Part shown: positions 1-9,300 of the stretch, piece by piece | Position numbering within the stretch: the first letter of the stretch is position 1 | Layout of the letters: each line of letters opens with the position of its first letter | Assembly (NCBI GenBank): GCA_016931185.1 | Contig: JAFGFI010000135.1 | Location: forward strand, 1-38,495 | Direction: 5' to 3' | Length of the DNA stretch: 38,495 bases | Source of the DNA: Anaerolineae bacterium | Lineage (GTDB): Bacteria; Chloroflexota; Anaerolineae; B4-G1; SLSP01 | Made by a program: the position numbers and the translations under genes | Notes under the pieces: model-generated | The model's input: only the letters and a program-made list of their open reading frames with translations | Database searches by the model: none | What the model was told of the DNA's origin: nothing

Positions 1-565
1 ACCCGATGGCCGCGCTCTTCGCGCCCCCGGAGTAGCCCGCGAAGTGATGCGGTTCAATGTTGCCCACCACAATGCGCACATCCGCCTCGCAGAACTGCCG
101 GTTCATCCAGATGGGCGTGCCGCGCGCCGTTGTGCCCAAGTAGTGCAGGTCGGGCGCGTCGCAATTGTGGGAGACGACGGGATAGCGAGCGATGATCTCA
201 GACGGGAGGATGGTGGGAAAGGTTTCTGACCTCATCGGCGTGTGCGTGCCTGTGGCGATGAGCAGTGTGACGGCTTCGGGCGCGATTCCCAGCCTCTCCA
301 GGCGTTGGAGTAGAGGCGGTAGTAGTTGGTGGTGGGGAACCGGGCGGGTTTTGTCATTGATGGCGATGGCGACGCGCGTCCCCGGTTGGGTGCATGGCTT
401 ATCTAAAGCGCTGTTGCCTAGGGGCGCGTCCAGGGCGCGGGTGACTTCGGCAATGGGCTCGGGATCTGCTGCGACTTCCTGGGGGGCGATCCAGGTAGTC
501 TGAACGCTCTCTGGCAGCGAGAATGTCAATGTACTATGTCCGTAGGGTAGCGTATAGGTCGTCAT
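1..565 (-). CDS. larA: Nickel-dependent lactate racemase family protein (LarA), C-terminus beyond window
   Basis: The first 188 residues are in the window; the 3' end lies beyond base 1. LarA enzymes racemise lactate or other 2-hydroxyacids with a nickel-pincer nucleotide cofactor. Visible family motifs are the opening 'LPYG', NDKTRP (residues 70-75), TGTH ending in His108, SHN near 133, and EPHHFAGYSGGAK (171-183). His108, His173/174 and Lys183 match the catalytic histidines and cofactor-bound lysine of Lactobacillus plantarum LarA in position (H108, H174, K184), and Arg74 matches R75. The last Ni-ligand His would fall outside the window. The start at 565 is 7 bases downstream of the sulfatase stop, with a weak GTGAGAG ahead of it, so the two genes are probably one transcript. 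The substrate cannot be told: many LarA homologues act on other 2-hydroxyacids. The cofactor-making larB/larC/larE genes are not in this window. Confidence 0.9.
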   Translation of the reverse strand, partial: MTTYTLPYGHSTLTFSLPESVQTTWIAPQEVAADPEPIAEVTRALDAPLGNSALDKPCTQPGTRVAIAINDKTRPVPHHQLLPPLLQRLERLGIAPEAVTLLIATGTHTPMRSETFPTILPSEIIARYPVVSHNCDAPDLHYLGTTARGTPIWMNRQFCEADVRIVVGNIEPHHFAGYSGGAKSAAIG

Positions 566-572
566 TATGCTC

Positions 573-1934
573 TCACGTGGTTGCCGGCACGATGGTGGGG
601 ACAGCTTCTCCGGCTTCGGCCATTCGCCGTTTTAGAATCTCGGCCAGTTCAGCGCGCGCGGCTTTGTAGACAGGGTCGGCGACCAGGTTATTGCGCTCGT
701 GAGGATCATGCTCCAGATCGTAGAGAAACGCTTCTACGTAATGGTCGCTGCCGGGATCGGTCCCGCCGTTTTTGTCTGGCGCGGCGACGGCATACTTCCA
801 TTTCCGGGTGCGAATCGCGCGGCCCACATGGCTCTCGCTGATTTGCAAGAAAACATCCTCCGGCCATGCCTTTGCCGTGCCCTCCACCAACGGTTGGAGC
901 GCGCGCCCGCGCATCGTGCCGGGCGGGGTGATGCCCCCGGCAGCTAGAAGTGTCGGCGGCACGTCAATCAGGCTGACCAGATCGTTGACGACATTTCCCC
1001 CCGTGAACCCCGGCCCGCAGGCGACCAGGGGGATGCGGATGCAGCCGTCGTGGCACGAGCGCTTGTATTCCGCGTTGCGCGTGCGGAAGTGTGAACCGTG
1101 ATCGCTGGTGTAGACGATGAGCGTATTCTCTGCCAGCCCCAATCCTTCCAGCTTGTCACGGATGCGGCCCAGGTTGGCATCCAGGCTGTGGATACAGCCC
1201 AGGTAGTTGGGATATTCTTCGCGCCAGTCGCCGCCGGTATCTACCAGGTCACCCGGCACGACGAAATCTTTGAACAGATCTTTGGAGCCGTGAGGACCTT
1301 CGTAATGATCATGGTCGTTTTGGTGGTGGGGTTCGATGTAGGAAATGAAGAGAAAAAAGGGCTTTTCCCCGCTGCGTGTTTCGAGATAATCCAGCACCCA
1401 ATCTGTCTGCGCGTCGGCGCGGTAGCGGCCTTCTGGAAAAGCCACCGGTTCCATCTCCGCATTGAACATGTGCCCGTCGTAGCTGTGCGATGTGAACTCC
1501 AGTACGTCTGAAGCCAGCCAGTAATCTTTGTAGCCGCCTCGCCGTTCTGGTGGCACGGGTCGAGTACGAAAGTCGTCCGGGCCACCGTGCGGTCCGGTGG
1601 AAGCCAGGTGCCACTTGCCGATGTAGCCGGCTTCGTAGCCGTGTTCCGCAAAGCGGTGCGCGATGGTCTTTTCCGTCAAGGGTAACAGCCGGTGGTTGGT
1701 GAAACAGCCGATTTCGGTGGGATATTTGCCCGTTTGCAACGAAGCGCGGGCCGGCCCGCAGACCGGTTGGCAGGTGAAAGCGTTCTCGAACCGCACCCCC
1801 TCGGCAGCCATTCGATCCAGGTTAGGGGTGATGTCAGGGGAATTTCCATGGCAAATCGGGTCGTCACGGTACGCGCCTACAGTATCCCAGCGTTGCTGAT
1901 CGCTGAAAAAGAAAATAATATTGGGGTTTGACAT
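573..1934 (-). CDS. Formylglycine-dependent sulfatase / arylsulfatase-like hydrolase
   Basis: This 453-residue protein belongs to the alkaline phosphatase-like sulfatase family, which hydrolyses sulfate esters (some members are phosphonate hydrolases). The N-terminal metal site is FSDQQR (Asp12, Gln13). The formylglycine signature is CGPARASLQTG, with Cys59 as the residue to be oxidised and Arg63 conserved. GKWHL follows about 45 residues later, and the C-terminal metal motif TSDHGSH lies near residue 280. No signal peptide is seen: the N-terminus enters the first beta-strand directly, so the enzyme is probably cytoplasmic, unusual for polysaccharide sulfatases. Start 1934 is supported by an AAGGAG sequence 5 bases upstream (plus-strand CTCCTT at 1940-1945). 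It is the first gene of a pair with larA. Cys-type sulfatases need a formylglycine-generating enzyme, which is not encoded here. The substrate is unknown. Confidence 0.9.
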   Translation of the reverse strand: MSNPNIIFFFSDQQRWDTVGAYRDDPICHGNSPDITPNLDRMAAEGVRFENAFTCQPVCGPARASLQTGKYPTEIGCFTNHRLLPLTEKTIAHRFAEHGYEAGYIGKWHLASTGPHGGPDDFRTRPVPPERRGGYKDYWLASDVLEFTSHSYDGHMFNAEMEPVAFPEGRYRADAQTDWVLDYLETRSGEKPFFLFISYIEPHHQNDHDHYEGPHGSKDLFKDFVVPGDLVDTGGDWREEYPNYLGCIHSLDANLGRIRDKLEGLGLAENTLIVYTSDHGSHFRTRNAEYKRSCHDGCIRIPLVACGPGFTGGNVVNDLVSLIDVPPTLLAAGGITPPGTMRGRALQPLVEGTAKAWPEDVFLQISESHVGRAIRTRKWKYAVAAPDKNGGTDPGSDHYVEAFLYDLEHDPHERNNLVADPVYKAARAELAEILKRRMAEAGEAVPTIVPATT

Positions 1935-1957
1935 AAATGCTCCTTCGTTTGAAAATA

Positions 1958-1980
1958 AGAAATTAGAGATTAGAAATTAG
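1958..1980. repeat. Heptad microsatellite, RRRTTAG type
   Basis: Three consecutive units ending in TTAG (AGAAATTAG, AGATTAG, AAATTAG) lie directly upstream of the sulfatase ribosome-binding site. The same style of repeat recurs at 21284-21302 between the ABC exporter genes (GGATTAG, GAGTTAG, GAGTTAAG). The period is 7 and the function is unknown. Confidence 0.6.
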
Positions 1981-2084
1981 AAAAAATCTCTGCGCCGCTA
2001 CGTTAAATTTTCATCCTATTGCTGGTGAACGCACCGCGTTAATGGGTCGGGTAATTCCTCTAAGAATAGGTATGATTGGATGTT

Positions 2085-2119
2085 CCCGTATCCCGTATCC
2101 CGTATTCTGTATCCTGTTC
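2085..2119. repeat. Heptad tandem repeat CCCGTAT
   Basis: Three perfect copies of CCCGTAT are followed by two decayed copies (TCTGTAT, CCTGTTC). The repeat lies in the 3' intergenic space between the methyltransferase-like gene and the sulfatase promoter region. It is not part of any convincing gene. It shares only its 7-base period with the TTAG-type repeats nearby. Confidence 0.7.
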
Positions 2120-2122
2120 CCC

Positions 2123-2911
2123 TCACACTGGATATCCCACCAGGTAAGTGAATACAAACAGGGGAGTTTCGGTGGAGGCTTGCCCGATTTCCCAAACGTA
2201 ATCTTCGCGTTGCAACGGTGCGGTCAGCTCCTGCAATGCCTGGGGGGAATAGACTCTCAACAACGATATGACCCCATCCCAACACGTGGCGAGTGGCACG
2301 ATAGGGATAAGATAAGTCCAGAGGAAACGGGATAAAGTCCGTGGCTTAATAAAAGGTGTGAGAAACAGATAGCTCATAAACGTTGTTATGGGGGCCAATA
2401 ATAACAGGATTGGCCCTAATGGGGGCTTCAAACTGGCTTCGAAGATGCCTATGGCTACTCTTTTCTCAACTGCGTCCCGCAAAATAGACCTGGCTTGTTC
2501 TGGTTTAAAATGGTGGAATCCCTCAAAAAGTGTGCGCATCCCTTTTAAGTGGCCGGGCACATCTGTAGCGTCCACCGGCTCCGAGAGATATTCGATCCCC
2601 TGACGCGCTGTATTTGACCACATTTGCACGGCTTCGGGAGAGGGATATTTGTCGGTGAGTTTGATATTGATGCATAAGTCTGCTTCTTTGAAGTATTCCT
2701 GTAAGTGTATCCAGGGACCGGTTCCGCCAGAACACAGATCTACAATCTCTGTGGTTCCAGCATGGTGCAGGGCTTTTGCAAACAACGGTACTAAGTTCTG
2801 GTGCCCTGCTCCGAGGGTTGTCACGAACTGCAAGTAGTCGGTCTGAATGTGCCGGAACAGGTGTGGGTACCAGGGTAAGTCCATGAACTCAAACAGGTGT
2901 ACGCGTTTCAT
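2123..2911 (-). CDS. Class I SAM-dependent methyltransferase-like protein with hydrophobic C-terminal half
   Basis: A 262-residue protein. The segment IVDLCSGGTGPW (about residues 55-66) is motif I of a Rossmann-fold SAM-binding site; the following DATDVPGHLKG and the acidic LFEGFHHF are compatible with later motifs. Unusually, residues about 160-220 contain two long hydrophobic stretches, starting PLGPILLLLAP and WTYLIPIVPLA, that could be membrane segments or a lipid-facing surface, suggesting a hydrophobic substrate. An in-frame ATG 45 bases upstream (2956) is possible, but it lies inside a promoter whose -10 box is at 2945-2950. A transcript from that promoter would begin near 2938, so I place the start at Met 2911 (weak AAGAG ahead). 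The gene stands alone, divergent from the giant surface protein. The substrate is unknown. Confidence 0.75.
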   Translation of the reverse strand: MKRVHLFEFMDLPWYPHLFRHIQTDYLQFVTTLGAGHQNLVPLFAKALHHAGTTEIVDLCSGGTGPWIHLQEYFKEADLCINIKLTDKYPSPEAVQMWSNTARQGIEYLSEPVDATDVPGHLKGMRTLFEGFHHFKPEQARSILRDAVEKRVAIGIFEASLKPPLGPILLLLAPITTFMSYLFLTPFIKPRTLSRFLWTYLIPIVPLATCWDGVISLLRVYSPQALQELTAPLQREDYVWEIGQASTETPLFVFTYLVGYPV

Positions 2912-2944
2912 CAATTGACTCTTGGGTAATTTAACAACACTTGC

Positions 2945-2972
2945 ATTATAGGGCATATCACATCTCTGTCAA
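2945..2972 (-). promoter_or_regulatory. Consensus sigma70 promoter for the methyltransferase-like gene
   Basis: On the minus strand TTGACA (2972-2967) is separated by 16 bases from TATAAT (2950-2945), a full match to both consensus hexamers. The transcript would start near 2938, leaving about 27 bases before the ATG at 2911. The promoter sits inside the longest possible reading frame, and this decides the start of that gene. Confidence 0.8.
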
Positions 2973-2999
2973 AACAAATAGGGTATGTTTCATTTCCTG

Positions 3000-3072
3000 T
3001 TAGCGCGTACAAGGGTTGGGAGGTAGCCGCGCTTTCCATAGCGCGTTCTTGGTAACCGGTTATACGCGCTAA
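3000..3072. repeat. Nested inverted-repeat element in the divergent intergenic region
   Basis: Outer arms TTAGCGCGTA (3000-3009) and TACGCGCTAA (3063-3072) are perfectly complementary over 10 bases. Inside are the hairpin CGCGCT (3028-3033) / AGCGCG (3040-3045) with a 6-base loop, and the 10-base palindrome TAACCGGTTA (3053-3062). The element is upstream of both divergent promoters and has no T-run. It could be an operator cluster, a cruciform-forming site or a remnant of a small non-autonomous mobile element. No target-site duplication was seen. Confidence 0.6.
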
Positions 3073-3163
3073 TCATCTCTTTGCCTCACGCATCACGTGT
3101 CAAGTACCACATCAATTTGTTTTCGGTTAGAAAACGGATATTGGCAATTGGACTTTTGGACTA

Positions 3164-3192
3164 TTGAAATATGGGGAATTATGCTCTACAAT
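3164..3192 (+). promoter_or_regulatory. Sigma70-like promoter for the giant surface protein gene
   Basis: TTGAAA (3164-3169) and TACAAT (3187-3192) are 17 bases apart, each one mismatch from consensus. Transcription would start near 3199, giving a leader of about 110 bases that contains the hairpin at 3218-3238. Confidence 0.65.
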
Positions 3193-3217
3193 GAGAGTAT
3201 GTGTATTCTTAAGTTTT

Positions 3218-3238
3218 TTGAAAACCCCAGGTTTTCAA
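3218..3238 (+). promoter_or_regulatory. Leader hairpin ahead of the giant surface protein gene
   Basis: TTGAAAACC (3218-3226), loop CCA, GGTTTTCAA (3230-3238) form a perfect 9-bp stem. The heptamer GTGTATT flanks it on both sides (3201-3207 and 3241-3247). It lies in the predicted 5' leader. It could stabilise the mRNA, act as an operator (18-bp dyad), or attenuate transcription; there is no T-run after it, so it is not a typical terminator. Confidence 0.55.
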
Positions 3239-3311
3239 GTGTGTATTAAACAGAAACTCGTTTGTTTCTTTCCAAATGCGTTGTTGTCAGGTAAATAAAA
3301 GGGGGTGTCTT

Positions 3312-6300
3312 ATGATGCAAGATGGTGTAATCGATGGGGTGCGAGGATGTGAGTTTCGCTACTTATTTTCCAGGATGGTGATGGGGATGGTGTTCGCGTT
3401 GATAGTGTTGGCAGTGTGGTGTCTATTGCCGGCACAGGTTGTGCGGGCAGATACGATCACGGTGACTTTGACGACACCTGACGATGGAACGGCGGGAACG
3501 TTGCGTGAAGCCATTGGACGCGCCAATGATGGGGATACGATTGTTATTACGGCAACGGGGACAATCGCGTTGACTGATGAACTTACTGTGACTGATGATA
3601 TTACGATTACTGGCCCAGGTGTTACTAACCTGGCGATTGATGCCGGTGGTGGATCTCGTGTGTTTGAAATTGTGGCAGGATCGGCAGTGACGATCTCGGA
3701 TCTGACGATTCAAAACGGGGCCGCACCTGCAACTGAGTATGGCGGTGGTATTAACAACCTGGGCACGTTGCGGCTTCATAACTGTGTGTTAGAAAGCAAT
3801 GCGGCAACCCGAGGCGGTGGGATTTATAGCTATGGGGGTACATTGATTGTGACGGGCAGCGTTATTACGAACAGTAGTACTACTCAGTTTGGAGCAGGTA
3901 TTTATATTCGGAATGCAACAGCTCATATCACAGAATCTATGATTATGAATAACATAGCTGAGACCGGCGCGGGAGGAATTTATGTATATGCAGATACGGG
4001 ACCTGCTTTGCTCACAATGGAAGATACCATAATCAAAGGAAACGAAGCATCAGGTACCTACGATACTCAAGGGGGGGGCGGTTTGCGTGTGTCTGCGGCT
4101 AATGGACGGATAGCAACAGTAACGGCAAATCGCTGTGTGATTGAAGAGAATATCTCTAGAAATCAGGAAGGTGGCGGGATTCAGATTCGTGACACCGGTG
4201 CTACGGGTTTGACTGTTGTTGAACTTACGGAGTGTGTGATTCGTAATAATGTTGTGGAAGGTGACACAGACTATGGTGGCGGGATTTATAGCACCGGTAA
4301 GTTAACACTGTCCCGTAGTTCTGTATATAGTAATACAGCGGGGGGCGGTGGGGGAATTTACATCCTTGCTACGGACAATAATGCGGATTTGCGGATGGTG
4401 GATTCTGCAATTTATGACAATGATGCTATTAGTGATATTGTGACGGGCATTGGCGGTGGCGGCGGACTGGGCGTGGGTGCAGCCGGTACATGGGCTGCTA
4501 CAGCCATGATCAGTAACTCTACTTTTAGTGGAAATACGGCCAATAAATCCGGGGGTGGGTACTGGGGTTATATAACGAATACGGCGACTGTGACGACAAC
4601 CTTTGTAAATTGTACCTTCAGTGATAATACTGCCGATGCTGATGGGACTGATAATGGCGACGGTGGCGGTTTGTTTAGCAGTGGCACAGGAATCACGGTT
4701 GCACTCCAAAATACCCTGGTTGCCGGTAACAGTGATGGTACGGGACAATATCCTGACCTTTCAGGGGCTTTCTTATCGCGGGATTACAACTTGCTCCGGG
4801 ATATAACCGGGGTGACAATCCACGGTGTGACGACGCACAATATTACAGGCCAGGATCCACTTTTGGGAATATTGGCGGATAACGGAGGTGATACCTGGAC
4901 GCATACGCCTTTGTATGGTAGTCCTGCAGTTGGTGCCATCCCGCCAGTGAGTTGTACATTGGTGACCGATCAGCGGGGTGTAGCACGCCCTCAAGATGTG
5001 AATTGTGATATTGGTGCTGTGGAAGTCGGCGAGGATTTGAGAGTGATCAAGCAGGCAGCTCCCGGTATGAATATCTATCCCGGTGATCGTGTAACCTATA
5101 CCCTGACTTTCTCCAACACAGGGGCCTATACAGCTACGCATGTGGTGCTTACCGATATTATCCCCATTGCTTTGACAGGGATAGTATCCTCTTACAGCGG
5201 TGTGTTGATCACACCGACCGGCAGTATAACGTATGCATGGGATGTACAGGATTTACCTTATGGTCAAAGTGGGATGATTACCATAACGGGTGTATTGTCT
5301 GAACCTTTGGCTGTGGGGTGGATAACGAATGAGGTGACAATCACTGCTGCTACAGATGCTGCTACAGGGAATAACACGGATACTGTGAGTTTCCAGGTGC
5401 AAAATGCTGCTCCTGTTGCGTCTGCAGCGACGTATACCACGGATGAGGCCACGGTGGTGAGCGGCACGTTGGCGGCCACTGATGCCAATGGAGATGCCCT
5501 GACTTATGGCATTTGGGAAGATGCAATAACGGGCACAGTGCTGATCACCGATGTGACCACGGGGGCGTTTGTCTATACGCCAACGCATCAGACCGCGTCC
5601 TATACCGATACATTTACATTTGTGGTGACGGATACCGGCAGTTTGACCGATACCGCGGTGGTAACGGTAGGGGTGACAGTACTGCCATCCGCTGTGGATT
5701 TGGTGGTGCATAAGTCTGTGTCACCTACGTCCGCAGCGGTAGGAGAGATGGTGACCTATACGATGGTGGTATCTAACGCCGGTTTGGCAGATGCATCTGG
5801 AGTTCTGATCTCGGATACGTTGCCAACCAATTTAACTTTTGTGGCGGGGTCGGCAGCGCTTGATCCCCCGCAGCCGGGAGCCACGTTGGCGGCTGATGCT
5901 ACAGACCTGCCGACTTTAGCAGCCGGGGTGACGGTGACGGGGGCAGAGAAGGTGACGTTGACTTTCCAGGCGATGGTTGCGACGGGGCTGCCTGGCCTGC
6001 AATTTACCAATACAGTGGCAGTTACGTCTACGGAGGTGACGATCCCGGTCACAGATAGTGTGGTTGTGACGGTGAAACAAGCCGATGTGGACTTGGAGAT
6101 CAGTAAGGCTGCCGCACCTGAACCTGTGAATGCCGGAGAGACATTGACGTATACGATCTTGATTACCAATTCCGGCGCGCTCTCTGCGACGAACGTGACA
6201 CTCTCGGATACGCTCAGTTTCAGTACCACGCTACAACCGGTGGACCAAACGGACGATGACGGGACTTTGCTCGGTTTTGGCGGCGGCACGCACGATAACA

Positions 6301-9300
6301 CACGTTGGTATGACCCGCGTCCCAATATCGTCAACGCGAATAAGTGGCTGGAACTTGTTAACACGAACCTGGGCACAGGAGTCTACACATCCCGTATGAT
6401 GGATGCGACCAGCTTTGGCCCTTGGGAGACACTGGAATGGCTGCCCCGTCGTCCCTATTGGAAACCCTTGCCCGATAATGGGGCGGCAGAGGTGGATTAT
6501 CCGTTAGGGCGTGCCGATATGTATGGCAATCGCGCATTGTTGCACATGGACGCGATTTCGTACACGACCTATCATCAGACACTGCTTTTGCCAAATGGCG
6601 GCATTGTGACCGATACTTCGGGGGCCAATTTGCCGGTGCTGTGTTCACCGGATGAAGAGGAATTTTGTCCTTCTGTGGTAACGGATGGCCGTTTCAATCA
6701 AGCTTTGCATTTCTATGCTCCGCTCAGTCAGACACTTGTGATTTCTGATCCGGTGGATGCGAGCAGTTACGCGCTGGAAGCCTGGGTGCGCCCGCAAGTG
6801 GTGACAGATACTAGCTTTATCTTGCGCGCCAATATGAGCGGCACGCGCGCGATCAGCGGTACTGAAGTTTATGTCTCCAACTTGCTCGGTATTCACGCCG
6901 GAAAATTCATCCACGCAATGACCGATGAAGCGGGGCGAACGGTGGTTGTGACCAGTACGGTGGCTGTCACAGCCGACACCTGGTATCACATTGTGGGTAC
7001 GGGCCGGGCTAACGGCGCGATCCGGCTGTATGTGAATGGCGTAGAGGCGGTCAGTAACCGTACCATCGGTACACCGTGGATGGGCGGTGATCATTACCGC
7101 ATCGGCACAGCTTATGATTTAACGCTAACGCAGGGAATTACCGGGACGACGCAGTATTTCACCGGTGATCTGGACGAAATGGCGATCTATACCCGCACGC
7201 TGGCATCACTGGAAGTACAGGATCACTATCTGCGGGGCGCGTTGCGCCTGAGCTTCCAGGTGCGTTCATGTGATGATGTGGACTGTGCGGGCGAGGTGTT
7301 TATCGGTCCCGGTGGATTTGTCACGACGACCTACTCTGAGCTACCCCGCACCGGATTGGGATTGCCCTCGGTTGCCTTAACTGGCGTAGCGGATAACCGG
7401 TATTTCCAATACCGGGCTATGTTAGAGACAGATGAAACGGCTTACTCGCCAGAGATACGCTCGGTGCGTGTTGAACCCGAAGACCGGGCGGCGATTATGA
7501 CCAGCCAGGGCGTGTGTACTGCGGTTGCCGGTGATAATAGCCTCACCTGTGATTTTGGCGATCTGGAGAGCGGAGAGGTTATTACGGTTGAGATGCAGGT
7601 AGATCTCGATCCATCAACCCTGGGTATCATCACCAATACGGTGGCGGTCACTTCCACAGCGCAGGAAGTCAACTCATCGAATAACACAGCCTTTGTCACT
7701 TCAACGGTGGTGGGATTGGCGCATCTGGATGTGCTTAAATATGATGATGGTGAGTATGCCAATATTGGCTCCGAACATCGTTATTACATTGATGTACTTA
7801 ACCTCGGTCCCAGTACCGCATATTCGGCAACGATCACGGATACGCTTTCCAATGACCTGGTTGGCTATCCTGAGGGACGTAACGGTTGGACGTGCGGCGC
7901 GGAAGGAAATACTGTTACCTGTACGATTGCGAGTTTAGCTGTTGGTGTAGATCGGTATGACTGGCATCGCGCGGCGGTCATTACGTTGACGGCGCCCATT
8001 ACAGAGGGCCTCATCACTAACACGGTATGGCTGACCTCCTCTGTGACACCTATTACGCCCACAACGGCGATTACCGACGATGAGGTCACGATGGTGACGG
8101 TACTGGCCGACCTGTTGATCGAGAAAGTGGCGGCTCCTGATCCGGTGAACCCCGGGGAGACATTGACGTACACGATCTCTGTTTCTAACACCGGGCCGAT
8201 GACGGCGACGGGTGTTATTGTGACCGATACGTTGCCCACAGGTTTGGTTGGTGCTCCAATTTACGATCCGTTGCTGTGGACAACGTGTAGCGTGTCGGGC
8301 CTTGAGGTCTCGTGTGAGCTTTCTGGGACGTTACCCGTGCTGCAATCTGCGAGCTTCCAGATTACGGTGACGGCCCCAATGAGCGGTTTCCTGGAAAACT
8401 ATGCGGTGGTGACGGCGCTTGAGCAGGATGATTATGAGGACAATAACGAAGTTACTATCTATTCTGCGGTGCGTCCGGTGGCCGATCTTTCAATCAGCAA
8501 GCGCGACGATCCTGACCCGGTATATGCGGATGCGCCATTAACATATACATTGACGGTGACGAACGTCGGCCCGGTGCCTGCCGGACAGGTGGCGCATAGC
8601 TATACCTTTGAAAGCAATGGCCGGCTAGGTATCCCTGCTCCGCGCGATACGGCCTGGCGTTATCCTGCACAACTCCGTCTCAATAGTGTGGTAGGGACAA
8701 TCCACAACATTACTGTTACCTTGCGGGAATTGGAGTACGATTATCCAAGCGATTTGAGTGTCCTGCTAGTCGGGCCAGGTGGGCAGAACGTGATGTTGAT
8801 TGAGGGGGCAGGAGGCGGAGTCCCCATAGATGATGTGAGTTTGACCTTTAATGATAGCGCGGCGCAGTCCTTACCGGTAAGTGGAACACTGGTGACCGGT
8901 GTCTACCGGCCCACGAGTTATGATGCGGGTTTCAACCAAGATCTGGAACCGCCCGCCCCGGCTCGTCCTTATGGGAGTAGCCTGCTATCGGCTTTTGAAG
9001 GAACCGATCCAAATGGCACTTGGAGTCTCTATCTCTTTGACAATGTGCCGGAATCGGATGGCGGGTATCTTAACAGAGGCTGGATGTTGACCATAACGGT
9101 GATGACGGAGGATGTCATTGTCGTGAGTGATACCCTGCCTTCTGAATTGTCTGGCGCGAGTATCACCGGTCCGCAAGCCTGGATGTGTGGCCTCGCGGGT
9201 GACGAGGCGACGTGTGAGGCTACTTACTTCGGGGTGGGACAACCCGCCGAGTTTGTTATCAACGCGACCACGCCTGTAGTAGGCGGCGTGATTACCAACA

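Noticed and set aside
2085..2119. Possible CRISPR repeat
   Set aside because: Units are 7 bases in direct tandem without spacers, so it is a microsatellite.
5756..6376. 206-codon minus-strand frame inside the giant gene
   Set aside because: Low-complexity Val/Ser/Thr shadow of the DUF11 repeats, no ribosome-binding site.
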